From the IMG/VR virus record IMGVR_UViG_3300036766_001189, positions 1 to 48,722 of that record: DNA of 48,722 bases, one strand, 5' to 3'. The notes beneath the pieces were generated by a model that was given only the letters and a program-made list of their open reading frames with translations, had not been told where the DNA came from and made no database searches. This document shows positions 14,407-24,225 of the stretch, piece by piece. Position numbers and translations under genes: made by a program. Within the stretch, counting starts at the first letter, position 1. Every line of letters begins with the position of its first letter. This DNA is from a virus.

Positions 14407-14986
14407 GATCGTCCAGTTTATCGGCGGCTCGAGGGTGAACATCAAGGCCACCCCGGATAACGTCGCGCTGGGTGCCGAACGCTGGTGTGCGAACGACCCG
14501 CGCACCTACATGCGATTGGGGTTCAAGCCGGCCCTGAAGACGTGGACGCGGTGGTTCAACGTGCATAGCATGCGGCATATCCGCGAGCGGCACCCCAGCG
14601 CGATTCCGTGGTATCTGCGGCAGGATGGGTTCCGGCCGATCTACCTCCTGGAGGTGGATGATCGCATCCCCGGCTGTGTGCGCTTCCCTGGCCCGGAGTT
14701 GCAAGAGCATTTTCGAATCAGCGCCACGGAGCAGGAGACCTTCTTCACCCATCAGGCGGTGTGGATGATGGCGCTGGCGATCTACGAGCAGTTCGAGCGC
14801 ATCGACTTGTGTGGGTATGCGTTTGGACGCGGTGGGCTCGCAGGCCGGAAGTACGAATTCGAGCGGCCGGCCATGCACTACTGGATTGGGCGCGCCCGAC
14901 AAGCGGGGATCGAGGTGAACCTCCCCCCGGAGGCGCAGATGTGTCAGGCGGACTATCTGTATGGGTACGGAGGCCCACCCCTATGA
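14387..14986 (+). CDS. Tandem family member 3
   Basis: 199 residues; the start lies 20 bases inside member 2, an unusually deep overlap for this genome, though the ATG frame begins with a plausible Lys-rich leader. Motifs present: GAERWC near residue 29, WTRWFNVHS near residue 49, FERIDLCG near residue 138, YWIGRARQAGIEV near residue 166, and a shortened end, YLYGYGGPPL. The terminal GDPTTY block of members 1 and 2 is missing. Confidence 0.72.
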   Translation: MATKPRKIVQFIGGSRVNIKATPDNVALGAERWCANDPRTYMRLGFKPALKTWTRWFNVHSMRHIRERHPSAIPWYLRQDGFRPIYLLEVDDRIPGCVRFPGPELQEHFRISATEQETFFTHQAVWMMALAIYEQFERIDLCGYAFGRGGLAGRKYEFERPAMHYWIGRARQAGIEVNLPPEAQMCQADYLYGYGGPPL

Positions 14987-15603
14987 GGCTCGTGCAACTC
15001 ATGGGCGGCACCCCCACCCAGATCGCCTGTCCGCCGCGGCCCGAGGGCGCCCACCGCTGGGGCCTGAACAACCTCTATCGTGCCGCGATGGTGTATCAGC
15101 GCTTCCAGGGGTGGACGGAGTGGTTCGATCTCCACTCCACGGAGCACATCCAGGGGCGGCGCATCAAGGGCTACGGGTGGCTCTGCCAGCAGACGAAGCC
15201 GATCTACCGGTGGGTGGTGGATCCCGCCATGCCCAGCAGTGTGGCGTATCCGGCGACCCCGGTGCGGGCGGCGTTCGGCGGCACCCGGCTGTTCTGCTCG
15301 ACGCTGGATTGGATGCTCGCGCTGGCCATCTACCAGGAGTTTGAGCGCATCGAACTGTTCGGCTGGCGGATGAGTCACCCGGCGTATCAGCACCAGATCA
15401 GTAGTGCGAACTGGTGGATCGCGCAGGCGCAGGCGAGGGGCATCGAGGTGGCCGTGCGCGGACGGTCGATGCTGGCCACGCTGGACAATGTGGGGATGAC
15501 CACGCTGCGAGTACGCCCCGTGCCGGAGATCGTCATTCCGCCCGGGTGCTTGATGTACGGGCTCGAAACGACGGACCGCTCGAAACTCTACCACGCGGTG
15601 TAA
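14983..15603 (+). CDS. Tandem family member 4
   Basis: 206 residues from ATG 14983, ATGA overlap with member 3; the frame is open further upstream, but that part lies inside member 3. Motifs: HRWGLNN near residue 24, WTEWFDLHS near residue 44, FERIELFG near residue 122, RGIEV near residue 150, then an extra 25-residue loop before IPPGCLMYGLET. This is the most diverged copy: it lacks the Cys in the WC motif and has an Asp in place of Asn in WFNLHS. Confidence 0.72.
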   Translation: MRLVQLMGGTPTQIACPPRPEGAHRWGLNNLYRAAMVYQRFQGWTEWFDLHSTEHIQGRRIKGYGWLCQQTKPIYRWVVDPAMPSSVAYPATPVRAAFGGTRLFCSTLDWMLALAIYQEFERIELFGWRMSHPAYQHQISSANWWIAQAQARGIEVAVRGRSMLATLDNVGMTTLRVRPVPEIVIPPGCLMYGLETTDRSKLYHAV

Positions 15604-15630
15604 GGCCGCACTTCCAGAAGGACAAGCACC

Positions 15631-16047
15631 ATGGGCGACTACGCATTCTACCGTCGGCAGTACTCGGACAAGACCACCGATGTGAATATCCTGGTCGCCT
15701 CCACGGCGTTCGCCAACGCCATCGCGGCCAAGTCGGCGAAGCACAGCATCTTCATTCAGAAGATCATGCTGTCGATCACCACGCACTTTGACACCGGGAT
15801 CGTCACGTTCACGGATGATGCGGGCGTCGCGATTGCCGTCTACGCGGACGAGATCACTCCTGCGACAACCGGCCAGGGCATCGTGCCAGTTGTGTGGGAC
15901 TTCGGACCAAAAGGCTACGCGATGGTCGCGGGTGGGAACCTGGACATCGCGATTACGAACGCCGGGATCATCGGCGTCATCCACATCGAGGCATACGAGA
16001 AACTCAACGCGACCGTGTCGGCCTACGCTGGCGCCTCACTCCAGTAA
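15631..16047 (+). CDS. Hypothetical virion-region protein
   Basis: 138 residues, beta-rich throughout (alternating Val/Ile/Thr strands) with a short helical N-terminus. No family recognised; size and composition suit a small neck or decoration protein. It lies between the tandem family and the adaptor gene. Confidence 0.68.
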   Translation: MGDYAFYRRQYSDKTTDVNILVASTAFANAIAAKSAKHSIFIQKIMLSITTHFDTGIVTFTDDAGVAIAVYADEITPATTGQGIVPVVWDFGPKGYAMVAGGNLDIAITNAGIIGVIHIEAYEKLNATVSAYAGASLQ

Positions 16048-16054
16048 CAGGTAG

Positions 16055-16765
16055 ATGGCCACCGCGCTCTCGTCCATCGAATCGCAAGCGCGCCTCCATC
16101 TCAAGGAGGTGACGGCCTCCTACTGGTCGAGCGCCGAACTGATCGCGATCATCAACCACGGGATTCGCGACCTGTGGGGGGCGGTCATCGACCTGAACCA
16201 GGAGCACTTCCAGGTGCTCGATATCACCAACGTGAGCCTGGCGGTGGATGCCACCTCGCTCACGGGGGTGCCGGCCGCGTGCTTCCGGGTGCTCCTCATT
16301 GAGCCGCTGGACACGACGTCGTCCGGCGCGAGCGGGCTGGTGCTGTTCCAGCCGCGGGATTACAACTCGCCGGACTTCATCAACGCGCGGATGCTCACCA
16401 GCCAGACTCCGAGCGGGGGGCTGCGGATCAACTACACCTTGACGCAGGCCGGGGCGCCGGTTGCTGCGCCGACGGTGCTCACGGCCCCCAAGGTGAGCAC
16501 CGCCATCTCCCTGCGTTTCGTTTACATCCCGGTGCAGGCGCTCCTGACCAGCTCGGGCGACAACCCCATCCCGGGGGAGGCGGATAACGCCCTGATCGCC
16601 TGGTGTGTGGCCTACGCCCGCTCCAAGCAGCGCGAGGATCGCAGCCCCGACCCGAATTGGCTCGCGATCTACGCCACGGAGAAGCAGAATCTCCTCGTGC
16701 GGCTCACGCCACGGCAGACGCAAGAGCCGGAGATCGTGCCGAGCCTGTTCGAAGCGTGGTGGTAA
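16055..16765 (+). CDS. Putative head-tail adaptor (connector) protein
   Basis: 236 residues. The N-terminal pattern (SIESQARLHLKEVTASYWSS, then ELIAIINHGIRDLWGA) is the helix pair seen in phage adaptor and gp4-type connector proteins that bind the portal ring. A beta-rich insertion follows, and the C-terminal helix (ALIAWCVAYARSKQRED) returns to the bundle, as in that family. Function: links portal to tail nozzle. Placement before the nozzle genes agrees. Confidence 0.75.
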   Translation: MATALSSIESQARLHLKEVTASYWSSAELIAIINHGIRDLWGAVIDLNQEHFQVLDITNVSLAVDATSLTGVPAACFRVLLIEPLDTTSSGASGLVLFQPRDYNSPDFINARMLTSQTPSGGLRINYTLTQAGAPVAAPTVLTAPKVSTAISLRFVYIPVQALLTSSGDNPIPGEADNALIAWCVAYARSKQREDRSPDPNWLAIYATEKQNLLVRLTPRQTQEPEIVPSLFEAWW

Positions 16766-16810
16766 GTCGTTGAGGGGGATGGCCGTGTGCCGTTCAGGGA
16801 GGATACCTAG

Positions 16811-17332
16811 ATGCCCGCGATGACATTTCTCGATTTGATGAACGCCGCGGAACGGGGCACCCACCCCTTCTGGGCGCCACCCGCGGTGTTTTTGCAGGCG
16901 TCGGACTCGACGAATCAACAGCCCAGCGCGACGACCCCCGTGCAGGTCACGCTGAACACCCTCGACGGCCAGTCGGGGGATTTCGTACTGGCGGCGACCG
17001 GGGATATCACCTTCTTGCGCGCGGGCATCTATCTGATCATCTTCGGGGGGCAGGTTGGAGAGACGAGCAACGCGCATCTGGTCGTGAACCTCTGGCTGCG
17101 GAAAAACGGCGCGGATATCCCTAACACCAATGTGAGCAACTCCGTGACGCTGACGACGGACACCAAGGTGGTGGTAGCGAATTGTGTGGCGGCTTTTCGA
17201 GACGGGGATGTGCTCAAGATCATGATGTCCTGTGACACGCTCTCGAAGGGCGGCGGGTTGATCGCGTCGAGCCCCGTAGGGGAGGCGAAGATCCCGTCGA
17301 TCATGGTGAGTGTGGCGCGGGTGGGGGACTAA
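16811..17332 (+). CDS. C1q/TNF-like jelly-roll virion protein
   Basis: 173 residues, GGAGG 8 bases before ATG 16811. From about residue 45 the strand pattern (GDFVLAATGDITFLRAGIYL, then NLWLRKNGADIP, then DGDVLKIMMS) matches the C1q/TNF-like jelly roll found in phage and bacterial trimeric surface proteins. Likely a trimeric decoration or neck fibre that binds ligands. The fold assignment is by strand and loop pattern only. Confidence 0.6.
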   Translation: MPAMTFLDLMNAAERGTHPFWAPPAVFLQASDSTNQQPSATTPVQVTLNTLDGQSGDFVLAATGDITFLRAGIYLIIFGGQVGETSNAHLVVNLWLRKNGADIPNTNVSNSVTLTTDTKVVVANCVAAFRDGDVLKIMMSCDTLSKGGGLIASSPVGEAKIPSIMVSVARVGD

Positions 17333-17333
17333 C

Positions 17334-18680
17334 GTGGCGGGCACGCTCGTCAATTACAGCATCGGCGGCGGCGGGGTCAACCTCGTCAAGGATCCGCTCC
17401 AGATGGCGGATAATGAGGCGACCCAGTTGCAGAACGCCGAGATGGTGCCGGATGCCGCGGCAGGTGGGGTCGGGGCGCTTACCCAGCGGGGCGGGATCGC
17501 CGCCCTCACCACCGCGCTGGCCGGCGCTATCCTCGGGGTGATCGGCATGCCCCTCAAGACCACCTACACCCGCACGCTCTACGCGTCGCTCGGCACGCTC
17601 GATGCCGACCGGTGGGCCAAGACCACGAACGGCACTACGTGGGCGAACATCGCCACCCCGATCGCCGCCATCGCGAACGGCGCGAGCTACCAACAGATTG
17701 GGTCCGCGGCGTCTGGCGGCGAACGCCGCATGGCGAGTCGCCAAAACTACATCCTCTATCCGGGAGCGGCCCACACCAGCGACCTGGTGACGCCTGCCAA
17801 CAACACCGCCATGCCGATCTGCGCGTGGGATGGCACGACCGCGGCCACCCTCTTGTCCATCGGGATCGGCGCCTCCTCCAGCGATGGCAACTACCCCTTC
17901 ACCGTCACGGATATGTTGGAGGCCAACGGCACGATCTACTTCGCCGTCCACGACCCGGTGAACGGCAGCCCCTACAATGGGCGCGTGCTGTCGTTGAATC
18001 TTGTGACGGGCGCCGTCAAGCAGGTCGCCACCACCTTTGGCTTCGGGACGGGCGCCGTGACGGGCGGCGTGCCCACCGTGCTGTGCTGGTATAACGGGCA
18101 GTTGTGGGTGGGGATGGATCGCGGAGACGGCACTGCGGATGTGGGGAAGATCGTCCGGTGCTACCCCGACACGGACGCTACCTGGACGACGGATACGGCC
18201 ACCCTCCCCGGGTACGTGCGCTCGATGGCGGTGTTCAATGGGTTGCTCTACGTCGGTATTCGCGGGAGTGCGACCTACGATGCGGGCGTCTACGTGCGGT
18301 CGGCCTCGGTGGGCACGTATGCCGCCAGCGATATCGCGACCACCACCAGCGGCATCGACTACGCGGCGAGCCTCATCGTGTATGGCACGTCTCTCTACTA
18401 CATGCTGTTCAGCGACGGCGGCACGGACATCCTGCACATTCGGTCCTTCGATGGCACGACGTGGGGCACGGACCGCGACGTGGATAGCTCGGATTCCGCG
18501 GGGGTCGCGCAGCCCGTTGGGCAGGCCATCCTGTTCGGCGCGGATCTCTTCTTCTGCGTGCAGGCGACCGCGGTCGGCGCGGGGGACGGCTTCATCCTCC
18601 GCAAGTCGAGCGGCACGTGGTCGAAGGTGGTCACGGATAACTTCACGGGCAAGATGGGCGTCTTGTTGGAGCGGACGTAA
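17334..18680 (+). CDS. Putative tail nozzle/stabilisation protein, first half
   Basis: 448 residues from GTG 17334, one base after the previous stop; an in-frame GTG at 17310 would overlap the upstream gene. The N-terminus (GGGGVNLVKDPLQMADNEAT, then QLQNAEMV) is the leader seen in phage nozzle and tail-stabilisation proteins. The rest consists of repeated beta blades rich in Gly, Trp and Asp-Gly turns, a beta-propeller pattern. It overlaps the next gene by one base, and both may form one nozzle complex. Confidence 0.7.
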   Translation: MAGTLVNYSIGGGGVNLVKDPLQMADNEATQLQNAEMVPDAAAGGVGALTQRGGIAALTTALAGAILGVIGMPLKTTYTRTLYASLGTLDADRWAKTTNGTTWANIATPIAAIANGASYQQIGSAASGGERRMASRQNYILYPGAAHTSDLVTPANNTAMPICAWDGTTAATLLSIGIGASSSDGNYPFTVTDMLEANGTIYFAVHDPVNGSPYNGRVLSLNLVTGAVKQVATTFGFGTGAVTGGVPTVLCWYNGQLWVGMDRGDGTADVGKIVRCYPDTDATWTTDTATLPGYVRSMAVFNGLLYVGIRGSATYDAGVYVRSASVGTYAASDIATTTSGIDYAASLIVYGTSLYYMLFSDGGTDILHIRSFDGTTWGTDRDVDSSDSAGVAQPVGQAILFGADLFFCVQATAVGAGDGFILRKSSGTWSKVVTDNFTGKMGVLLERT

Positions 18681-20293
18681 TGAGCTTCTACCTCGCACAA
18701 GGCGGCGCAACCCTCTACAAGATCGATCCGACTACGGGCACCGCCACCGCCTTGACCTTGCCGACCGGGGTGACGCTCGCGACCACCCGGAAGCCGCAAT
18801 TCGCTGTCCTGAATCAGTGGGTCGCGATGGTCAATAGCCCGTCGCGCAATCTCGTGATCGACCCGGAGGGGACGGTCAGGGTGATGGTGCCGCGTCCACC
18901 TATTTCACCGCCGAATGTCGCGGTCGGATCCGGCACGGGCTTGACGGGTGCCTACCTGTTCAAGGAGAGTTTCGTCGTGCTCGGTAGTGACGGGAGCCTC
19001 TACATGGAGAGCGCCCTGAGCCCGGCCAGCACGAGTGTGACGGCCGCAAACCAAGACCTCGCCCTGTCTCGGCTCGAGCTGTCGGGGGATGCGATCAGCG
19101 CGCGGCGCATCTACCGCACCACCGCAGGCGGCACGACCTACTACAAACTCATGGATGTGGACGGCAACACCGTCACGACCGGGCTCACGAGTGTGGCGGA
19201 CGCCAGCCTGACCCTCCTGCCGGCGATTCCGAGTGTGTTGGCTGGCCCGCCCGGCACGCTGGAGGGGTCGCGCTTGAAGGTCATCACCTCCTGGAAGAAT
19301 CGCCTCTGGGCAGCGGATGACGTGAATCCCGATGACCTTTACTACACCGAGGATGGCACCGTCTACCAGTGGCCGAACCGCCAGCCCATCTACCCGATTG
19401 GGCAGGAGTCGAATGGCATCGTCGCGCTCGCGGCCCGCAAGGACCATCTCGGTATCCTGAAGCGCAACGGGGTCTGGATGATCGCCGCCTCCTCCGGGTC
19501 GAGCGGGATCTCCTCCGCCTCGATCAGCGTGGTGCAGATCGCGTTCGGGAAGGCCGGGTGCATCTCACCCGAGAGTGTGGTGGTCGTGAATGACAAGGCG
19601 TACTGGTTGGGGGTGGACGGCATCTACGAGTGGTCGAACGAGGGCGTGAAGAACATCTCCAACGAGACCGTGGCGCCGTGGTTCAAGACGGATACGTATT
19701 TCACCCGGTCGCGGTTTGTGAATGCGTTCGCGAAATACAACGAGTTGCGGAACACGGTCGAGTTCCATCTGGCCGCAGCCGGATCGAGCGTCGAGGATCG
19801 CTGGGTCGGATTCAATCTCACCACACGCGCGTGGTACGGCCCCCACAAGACCGGGCTGTTCACGCCGAGTGCCGCGGGGAGCGCGCCCGACGCGAATGGT
19901 CTCCCCACCACCCTCGTGGGCGGGACGGATGGCCTCCTCTACACCGCGAACAGCACCACCGCGCGCGATGGGTCCGCCACCGCGATCGACATGGATTGCT
20001 ACGGCCCATGGCACTCCGGGGATGCCCCCGACGTGGACCACTTCTGGGGCCACCTGTCCATGCTGACGCGGGTGGAGAGCGCGGGCACCCTCACGGTGAC
20101 GCCGATCGTAGGTCGCCTCAACAGCGCGGCGCAATCCGCGATCACCCACACCCTGACCCTTGGCCGCGAGCAGTGCCGCATTCTGGGGGATGGCCCGCTC
20201 GTGCAATTGCGCTTCAGGAAGAACACGGTGAATCAGTCCGCGTCGCTCTACGGCTACGAGGTCGATCCGGTATTCGAAAATGGCCGAAACTAA
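18680..20293 (+). CDS. Tail nozzle/stabilisation protein, beta-propeller
   Basis: 537 residues, TAATG-coupled to the preceding propeller protein. It contains the block LKVITSWKNRLWAADDVNPD and IGQESNGIVALAARKDHL that I associate with P22 gp10-like or T7 gp12-like nozzle proteins of podoviruses, followed by further blade repeats (KAYWLGVDGIYEWS). Forms the short tail tip below the adaptor. Splitting the propeller into two adjacent genes is notable. Overlaps the next gene by 14 bases. Confidence 0.75.
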   Translation: MSFYLAQGGATLYKIDPTTGTATALTLPTGVTLATTRKPQFAVLNQWVAMVNSPSRNLVIDPEGTVRVMVPRPPISPPNVAVGSGTGLTGAYLFKESFVVLGSDGSLYMESALSPASTSVTAANQDLALSRLELSGDAISARRIYRTTAGGTTYYKLMDVDGNTVTTGLTSVADASLTLLPAIPSVLAGPPGTLEGSRLKVITSWKNRLWAADDVNPDDLYYTEDGTVYQWPNRQPIYPIGQESNGIVALAARKDHLGILKRNGVWMIAASSGSSGISSASISVVQIAFGKAGCISPESVVVVNDKAYWLGVDGIYEWSNEGVKNISNETVAPWFKTDTYFTRSRFVNAFAKYNELRNTVEFHLAAAGSSVEDRWVGFNLTTRAWYGPHKTGLFTPSAAGSAPDANGLPTTLVGGTDGLLYTANSTTARDGSATAIDMDCYGPWHSGDAPDVDHFWGHLSMLTRVESAGTLTVTPIVGRLNSAAQSAITHTLTLGREQCRILGDGPLVQLRFRKNTVNQSASLYGYEVDPVFENGRN

Positions 20294-20465
20294 ACCGCTC
20301 GTCGCGCCTGCGTCCTTCCAGGACCGCTACGCCGTGGATGCCTCGTTTCGGAAGGCCGTGGATGCGCGCCGCACCTCGGCCCAGCGCACCCGCACGACCA
20401 CCGCGATCAAGGATGCGCTGGCCATGATCCGCGGCGTGCCCGGCGCGACGCCGAAGCACTACTAA
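20280..20465 (+). CDS. Small basic protein
   Basis: 61 residues starting 14 bases inside the propeller gene. The product is Ala/Arg/Thr-rich with a helical middle ([19 protein letters not shown]). No family. The tight overlap with both neighbours argues that it is translated. Confidence 0.6.
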   Translation: MAETKPLVAPASFQDRYAVDASFRKAVDARRTSAQRTRTTTAIKDALAMIRGVPGATPKHY

Positions 20466-20472
20466 TCTGGCC

Positions 20473-22665
20473 ATGAGCGACATCCACGACAGCAAACCCT
20501 TCATCCTGGAGGGAGACCCATCCGCCGAGATGGTGTCGCAGATCGACTACATGCTCGACCGGCTCTACAAGGGGCTGGCCAATACCCTCGGCACGCATAA
20601 TCTGCTGAGCGCGACGCATGGGGACGTGTTGGCCGCGACCGCGACACGCGGATCGATCATCCTCGGGAATAGCACGCCCGCCTGGTCGGCGCTGGCGGTG
20701 GGAGCGGCGGCGCGTGTGTTGCGCTCGGACGGGACGGATGCCTCGTGGGCACAGGTCGTCCTTACCACGGATGTGAGCGGGGTACTGCCAGTCGCGAATG
20801 GTGGGACGAGTTTCTCGTCGTATACGCAGGGGGATCTGATCTACGCCAGCGCCGCGGGCACCCTAGCCCTCCTCGCTAAGAATGCGTCCGTGACCCGCTA
20901 CCTGAGCAACACCGGCGCGAGCAACAATCCCGCGTGGGCACAGGTGAACCTCGCGAATGGCGTCACGGGCGTGTTGCTCACCGACAACGGCGGGACCGGC
21001 AAATCCTCCTTCGTGTCCGGGGACATCCTCGTCTACGCGGGTGTCACGAGCACGTTGTCGGTGATCGCCATCGCCGGCTCGACCAGCAAGGTGCTGCGCT
21101 CGACCGGGACCGTGGGGCCACCCAGCTATTCCAGTTGGACGACCCCCACGAGTGTCGCGACCGGGGATATTTGGTACGGGTCGGCGACGAACGTGCTCAC
21201 GGCTCTCGCAGATGTCGCGGTAGGGTCGTATTTGCGGTCGGGTGGGGTGTCGGCCATCCCGGTGTGGAGCACGGTCACACTTCCCAACACCGCAGTCACG
21301 GGCGACCTGTGGTACGCGTCCGCCACCTCGGTGATGTCCGCGCTGGCGGATGTCGCGGTGGGCAGCTATCTCCGATCAGGTGGGGTCACAACGGCGCCCG
21401 TGTGGAGCACCATTACGCTCCCAAATGCCGCGGCCATTGGCGACATTTGGTATGGCAGCGCCACCAGCGTGATCACGGCTCTCGCGACGGATGCGAACGC
21501 GACGCGCTATCTCAGCAACACGGGCGCCTCGAACATCCCGGCCTGGGCGCAAGTCAACCTCGCGAATGGCGTCACCGGCAACCTGCCCGTCGCGAATCTC
21601 AACTCTGGCACGAGCGCCTCCTCCAGCACGTTCTGGCGAGGGGATGCCACCTGGGCCACGGTCACGGCAGCCAACCACGTCCTCCTAGATGGCTCGGTGC
21701 ATTCAGACACGTTAGCGGGCACCGTCGCACGGGGGGATCTCATCATCGGCAATGCGACGCCGAAATGGGCACGGGTCGCGAAGGGTGTCGCAAATACAGT
21801 TCTGACGAGTGATGGGACTGACCCCTCGTGGCAAACGAACGTCACGCTCGGCAACATCACGAATAACGCGGACTTCATCTTTACGAACGCCAGCGCCTCG
21901 ATGCGGCAAAACACGAGTGATGGGTCTGATAACCAGTCCATCGCGATCACGGGCGGGGGCGCGTTCTCCCTCGCGCAGACGCGCGGGGCGGTGCTTCAGA
22001 TGTACGGGAACGAGGAGGGCACCTTTGGCGGGGGGATCCTCGCGCTGGTCGGTGGCTCGGGGGCGCTGCCTAATTTTCAAGTCTATGGGCAGTCGGGGAA
22101 TCCGGTCTTTCGGATCTTCGGAGTCTCTGAACAGTTGCAACACACGCAGGCGGTGCGGTTCTCGACATTTGGCGCTGGCGCGGCGACCTTTGATGCGAAC
22201 GGGAACATCAGTTCCGTGTCGGACGTGCGAGCCAAAGAACACATCTCGCCGTATCTCTCGGGGCTGGCAGCCATCCGCCAACTCCGACCTATTCGGTACA
22301 ATTGGACGAAAGCCTCCGGGATGGATACGCTCCGCACCTATGTGGGCTTCGGTGCCCAGGAGGTGCTCCCGTGGATCCCGGACGCTGTGGATCAGCATCG
22401 TCGCACGGGGCAGTACTCTCTCAATCCGCAAGTGCTAGTAGCGGCGCTGGTCAACGCCGTACAAGAGCTGGCTCAGCGGGTGGACCTCCTCGACGGGAAG
22501 AGAGAGGCGTCTCCGGTAGCCGTGCTGGATCTGGCGACCGCGGTGGGGTTGGATACGGAACAGGTCGCGGCACAAGTCCAGGTGGAGGAGGCCGACGAAC
22601 GAGCCGCGCGACAAGCGTTGATCTCTCGACAGGCGGAAATCGACCGTAAGAGGAGGTTGTCATGA
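20473..22665 (+). CDS. Tail fibre/spike with C-terminal S74 intramolecular chaperone
   Basis: 730 residues. The middle is a repetitive shaft of Ala/Gly/Thr/Asn strands. Three exact 138-base (46-residue) repeats begin at 21163, 21301 and 21439 with GDIWYGSAT-type units. The C-terminal 140 residues form a peptidase S74 chaperone: S583 and K588 in SDVRAK have the 5-residue spacing of the self-cleaving Ser/Lys dyad. The domain trimerises the fibre and then cuts itself off, and the following helix ([16 protein letters not shown]) is its coiled coil. Host-receptor binding is the expected role. Confidence 0.88.
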   Translation: MSDIHDSKPFILEGDPSAEMVSQIDYMLDRLYKGLANTLGTHNLLSATHGDVLAATATRGSIILGNSTPAWSALAVGAAARVLRSDGTDASWAQVVLTTDVSGVLPVANGGTSFSSYTQGDLIYASAAGTLALLAKNASVTRYLSNTGASNNPAWAQVNLANGVTGVLLTDNGGTGKSSFVSGDILVYAGVTSTLSVIAIAGSTSKVLRSTGTVGPPSYSSWTTPTSVATGDIWYGSATNVLTALADVAVGSYLRSGGVSAIPVWSTVTLPNTAVTGDLWYASATSVMSALADVAVGSYLRSGGVTTAPVWSTITLPNAAAIGDIWYGSATSVITALATDANATRYLSNTGASNIPAWAQVNLANGVTGNLPVANLNSGTSASSSTFWRGDATWATVTAANHVLLDGSVHSDTLAGTVARGDLIIGNATPKWARVAKGVANTVLTSDGTDPSWQTNVTLGNITNNADFIFTNASASMRQNTSDGSDNQSIAITGGGAFSLAQTRGAVLQMYGNEEGTFGGGILALVGGSGALPNFQVYGQSGNPVFRIFGVSEQLQHTQAVRFSTFGAGAATFDANGNISSVSDVRAKEHISPYLSGLAAIRQLRPIRYNWTKASGMDTLRTYVGFGAQEVLPWIPDAVDQHRRTGQYSLNPQVLVAALVNAVQELAQRVDLLDGKREASPVAVLDLATAVGLDTEQVAAQVQVEEADERAARQALISRQAEIDRKRRLS

Positions 22666-22931
22666 TGTTCAGTAAGAAAAAGATCGTATCCCCCGTAGCC
22701 ATGTCGGAAGCGGCGTACTACAAACTTAAGGCGCGGGTGCTGGAGATTCAGATCGATCAGGAGCGCCTCCAGCAGGCGCAGGCGCTTGTGGCGCAGAAGC
22801 GGGAGATTGCGTACCGGGACGCGGGCCTGGACCCCACCAAGAACTACACCCTGGTGGACGCGACCCATGCCGTGCAGGACGTCGTCCCCACAGCCCCGAC
22901 GGGGGGCGATCAGGGGCCGAACGCGGTATAA
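22662..22931 (+). CDS. Small coiled-coil protein
   Basis: 89 residues with ATGA overlap to the fibre stop. Residues about 15-50 form a charged helix rich in Gln, Glu and Leu. No family; possibly a fibre-associated or internal virion component. Its stop codon lies within the candidate -10 element for the next unit. Confidence 0.65.
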   Translation: MMFSKKKIVSPVAMSEAAYYKLKARVLEIQIDQERLQQAQALVAQKREIAYRDAGLDPTKNYTLVDATHAVQDVVPTAPTGGDQGPNAV

Positions 22932-22932
22932 T
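22927..22932 (+). promoter_or_regulatory. Candidate -10 element before the internal-protein genes
   Basis: TATAAT at 22927-22932 is a perfect -10 hexamer about 50 bases before the next start, but no -35-like hexamer is found at 16-18 bases and the TGn extension is absent. A short inverted repeat, CGCAT-N6-ATGCG, follows. A phage activator might compensate; otherwise this is chance. Confidence 0.3.
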
Positions 22933-22981
22933 TGAGTAGATAGGCGCGCATTGCAACATGCGTGCCACGTGAGGTTTTTGC

Positions 22982-23797
22982 ATGGCGACTGAGCCGTATA
23001 CTCCCGTGGGATCGCGCACCACCTCGCAATTTCTCTACAACGCGCAGGGTGGCCGACAGATCAACCCGGATTACAACCCCAACCCCGCCCCAGCGCCAAC
23101 GCCGTGGTCGTCCGCGGGGTATGCCGATGAGGCGACTTGGCAGCGAGCGACGACGCCCCCGTCTTTTACCGGGTTGCTGAACACCCCGTCGAGTTCGCCG
23201 TTCACGTCCGGGCAGGCGCCCGCCTTCAGCTCGGGGCAGGGGATGACCACGCCGCAAGCCTCGACGTTCACGCCGATCTACAGCACCACCCCGGGGGACT
23301 CGACCCGTTCGACCACCACGGGATCGATCTCGAACGACGCCTTCGAGAAGCAACAGCAGATGCAACTGGCGGCGCAACTCCAGCAGCAGGCGGAGCAGCG
23401 GCGGCTCGGCTACATGAGTTCCGTGCGGGGATCGTCGCCGGAAGTGACGCGCGGGAATCTTGCGACTGATGAGGCGGGCGCACGGGCCGCGGCGTTCGGG
23501 CGCGCGAAGGATCAGGCGGCGCAGACGGCCAGCGCCAGCGTGCAGGCGCTTCATGACGTGATGGCGGGTCGCGGCATGCAGAATGGCTCCCAGGAGCAGT
23601 CGCGCTTGGCGGATATCTTCACGGGTGCAGGTCAGGGGGTCGATGAGTTCACCCGCGAGCAGCTCATCCAGGATCTCAATCGGGCGGCGGAGATCAGCGA
23701 CACCAACTACCGAGGCGCGATTACCCAGCGCGGCCAGAATCTCGCGATGGTGCCCAGCCTGATGGGGCTGATCACGGCCGGGAGCGGGGTCTACTAA
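22982..23797 (+). CDS. Hypothetical internal or tail-associated protein
   Basis: 271 residues. The first 110 are Pro/Ser/Thr-rich and probably unfolded; the remainder is Gln/Ala/Arg-rich and helical (a Gln-rich run near residue 125). The composition matches podovirus internal or ejected virion proteins. No domain recognised. Confidence 0.65.
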   Translation: MATEPYTPVGSRTTSQFLYNAQGGRQINPDYNPNPAPAPTPWSSAGYADEATWQRATTPPSFTGLLNTPSSSPFTSGQAPAFSSGQGMTTPQASTFTPIYSTTPGDSTRSTTTGSISNDAFEKQQQMQLAAQLQQQAEQRRLGYMSSVRGSSPEVTRGNLATDEAGARAAAFGRAKDQAAQTASASVQALHDVMAGRGMQNGSQEQSRLADIFTGAGQGVDEFTREQLIQDLNRAAEISDTNYRGAITQRGQNLAMVPSLMGLITAGSGVY

Positions 23798-23798
23798 C

Positions 23799-24224
23799 GT
23801 GGCCGACAACGGGCAGGCGTCTGCCGCACAAATTGCCTCGGCACGGCAACTGGCGATCGCTCGCGGGTATGATCCCGCCTTGGTGACCGCGGGGAACGCC
23901 GACCGCGCGAATACCGCGTTCCCGGTGCAGAGTGGTGGGTATACGGGAGGGGCGAATTACAAGCCCCCCACGACAACCACGGCCACCTCCGCACCCACGG
24001 CCCCGATGGGCGGTGGTGGGGGCAGCCTCGACGGGCTCAATAAGGTCGTGAACCCCGCGATGCCCGCGCCCATTCCGCAAACGCCCACCCCGACCGGGTT
24101 GCTGGGCGGTGGGGGTGGCGATGGGGGCGGTGGCATGCTCGGGGACTCGATGAGCGCCCTGCGCCTGCTGGGTCGCCGCACCCCGCCGATGGATATGCAA
24201 CGACTGCCGCAACGAGCGTACTAA
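23799..24224 (+). CDS. Gly/Pro-rich hypothetical virion protein
   Basis: 141 residues from GTG 23799, one base after the previous stop. A short N-terminal helical domain (SAAQIASARQLAIARGYDPA) is followed by a low-complexity Gly/Pro/Thr tail. No family; an internal virion protein is likely from position. Confidence 0.6.
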   Translation: MADNGQASAAQIASARQLAIARGYDPALVTAGNADRANTAFPVQSGGYTGGANYKPPTTTTATSAPTAPMGGGGGSLDGLNKVVNPAMPAPIPQTPTPTGLLGGGGGDGGGGMLGDSMSALRLLGRRTPPMDMQRLPQRAY

Positions 24225-24225
24225 C

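Noticed and set aside
17301-18710. Leftward 469-codon open frame
   Set aside because: Antisense to the nozzle gene; extremely Arg/Ala-rich and lacking any start signal.
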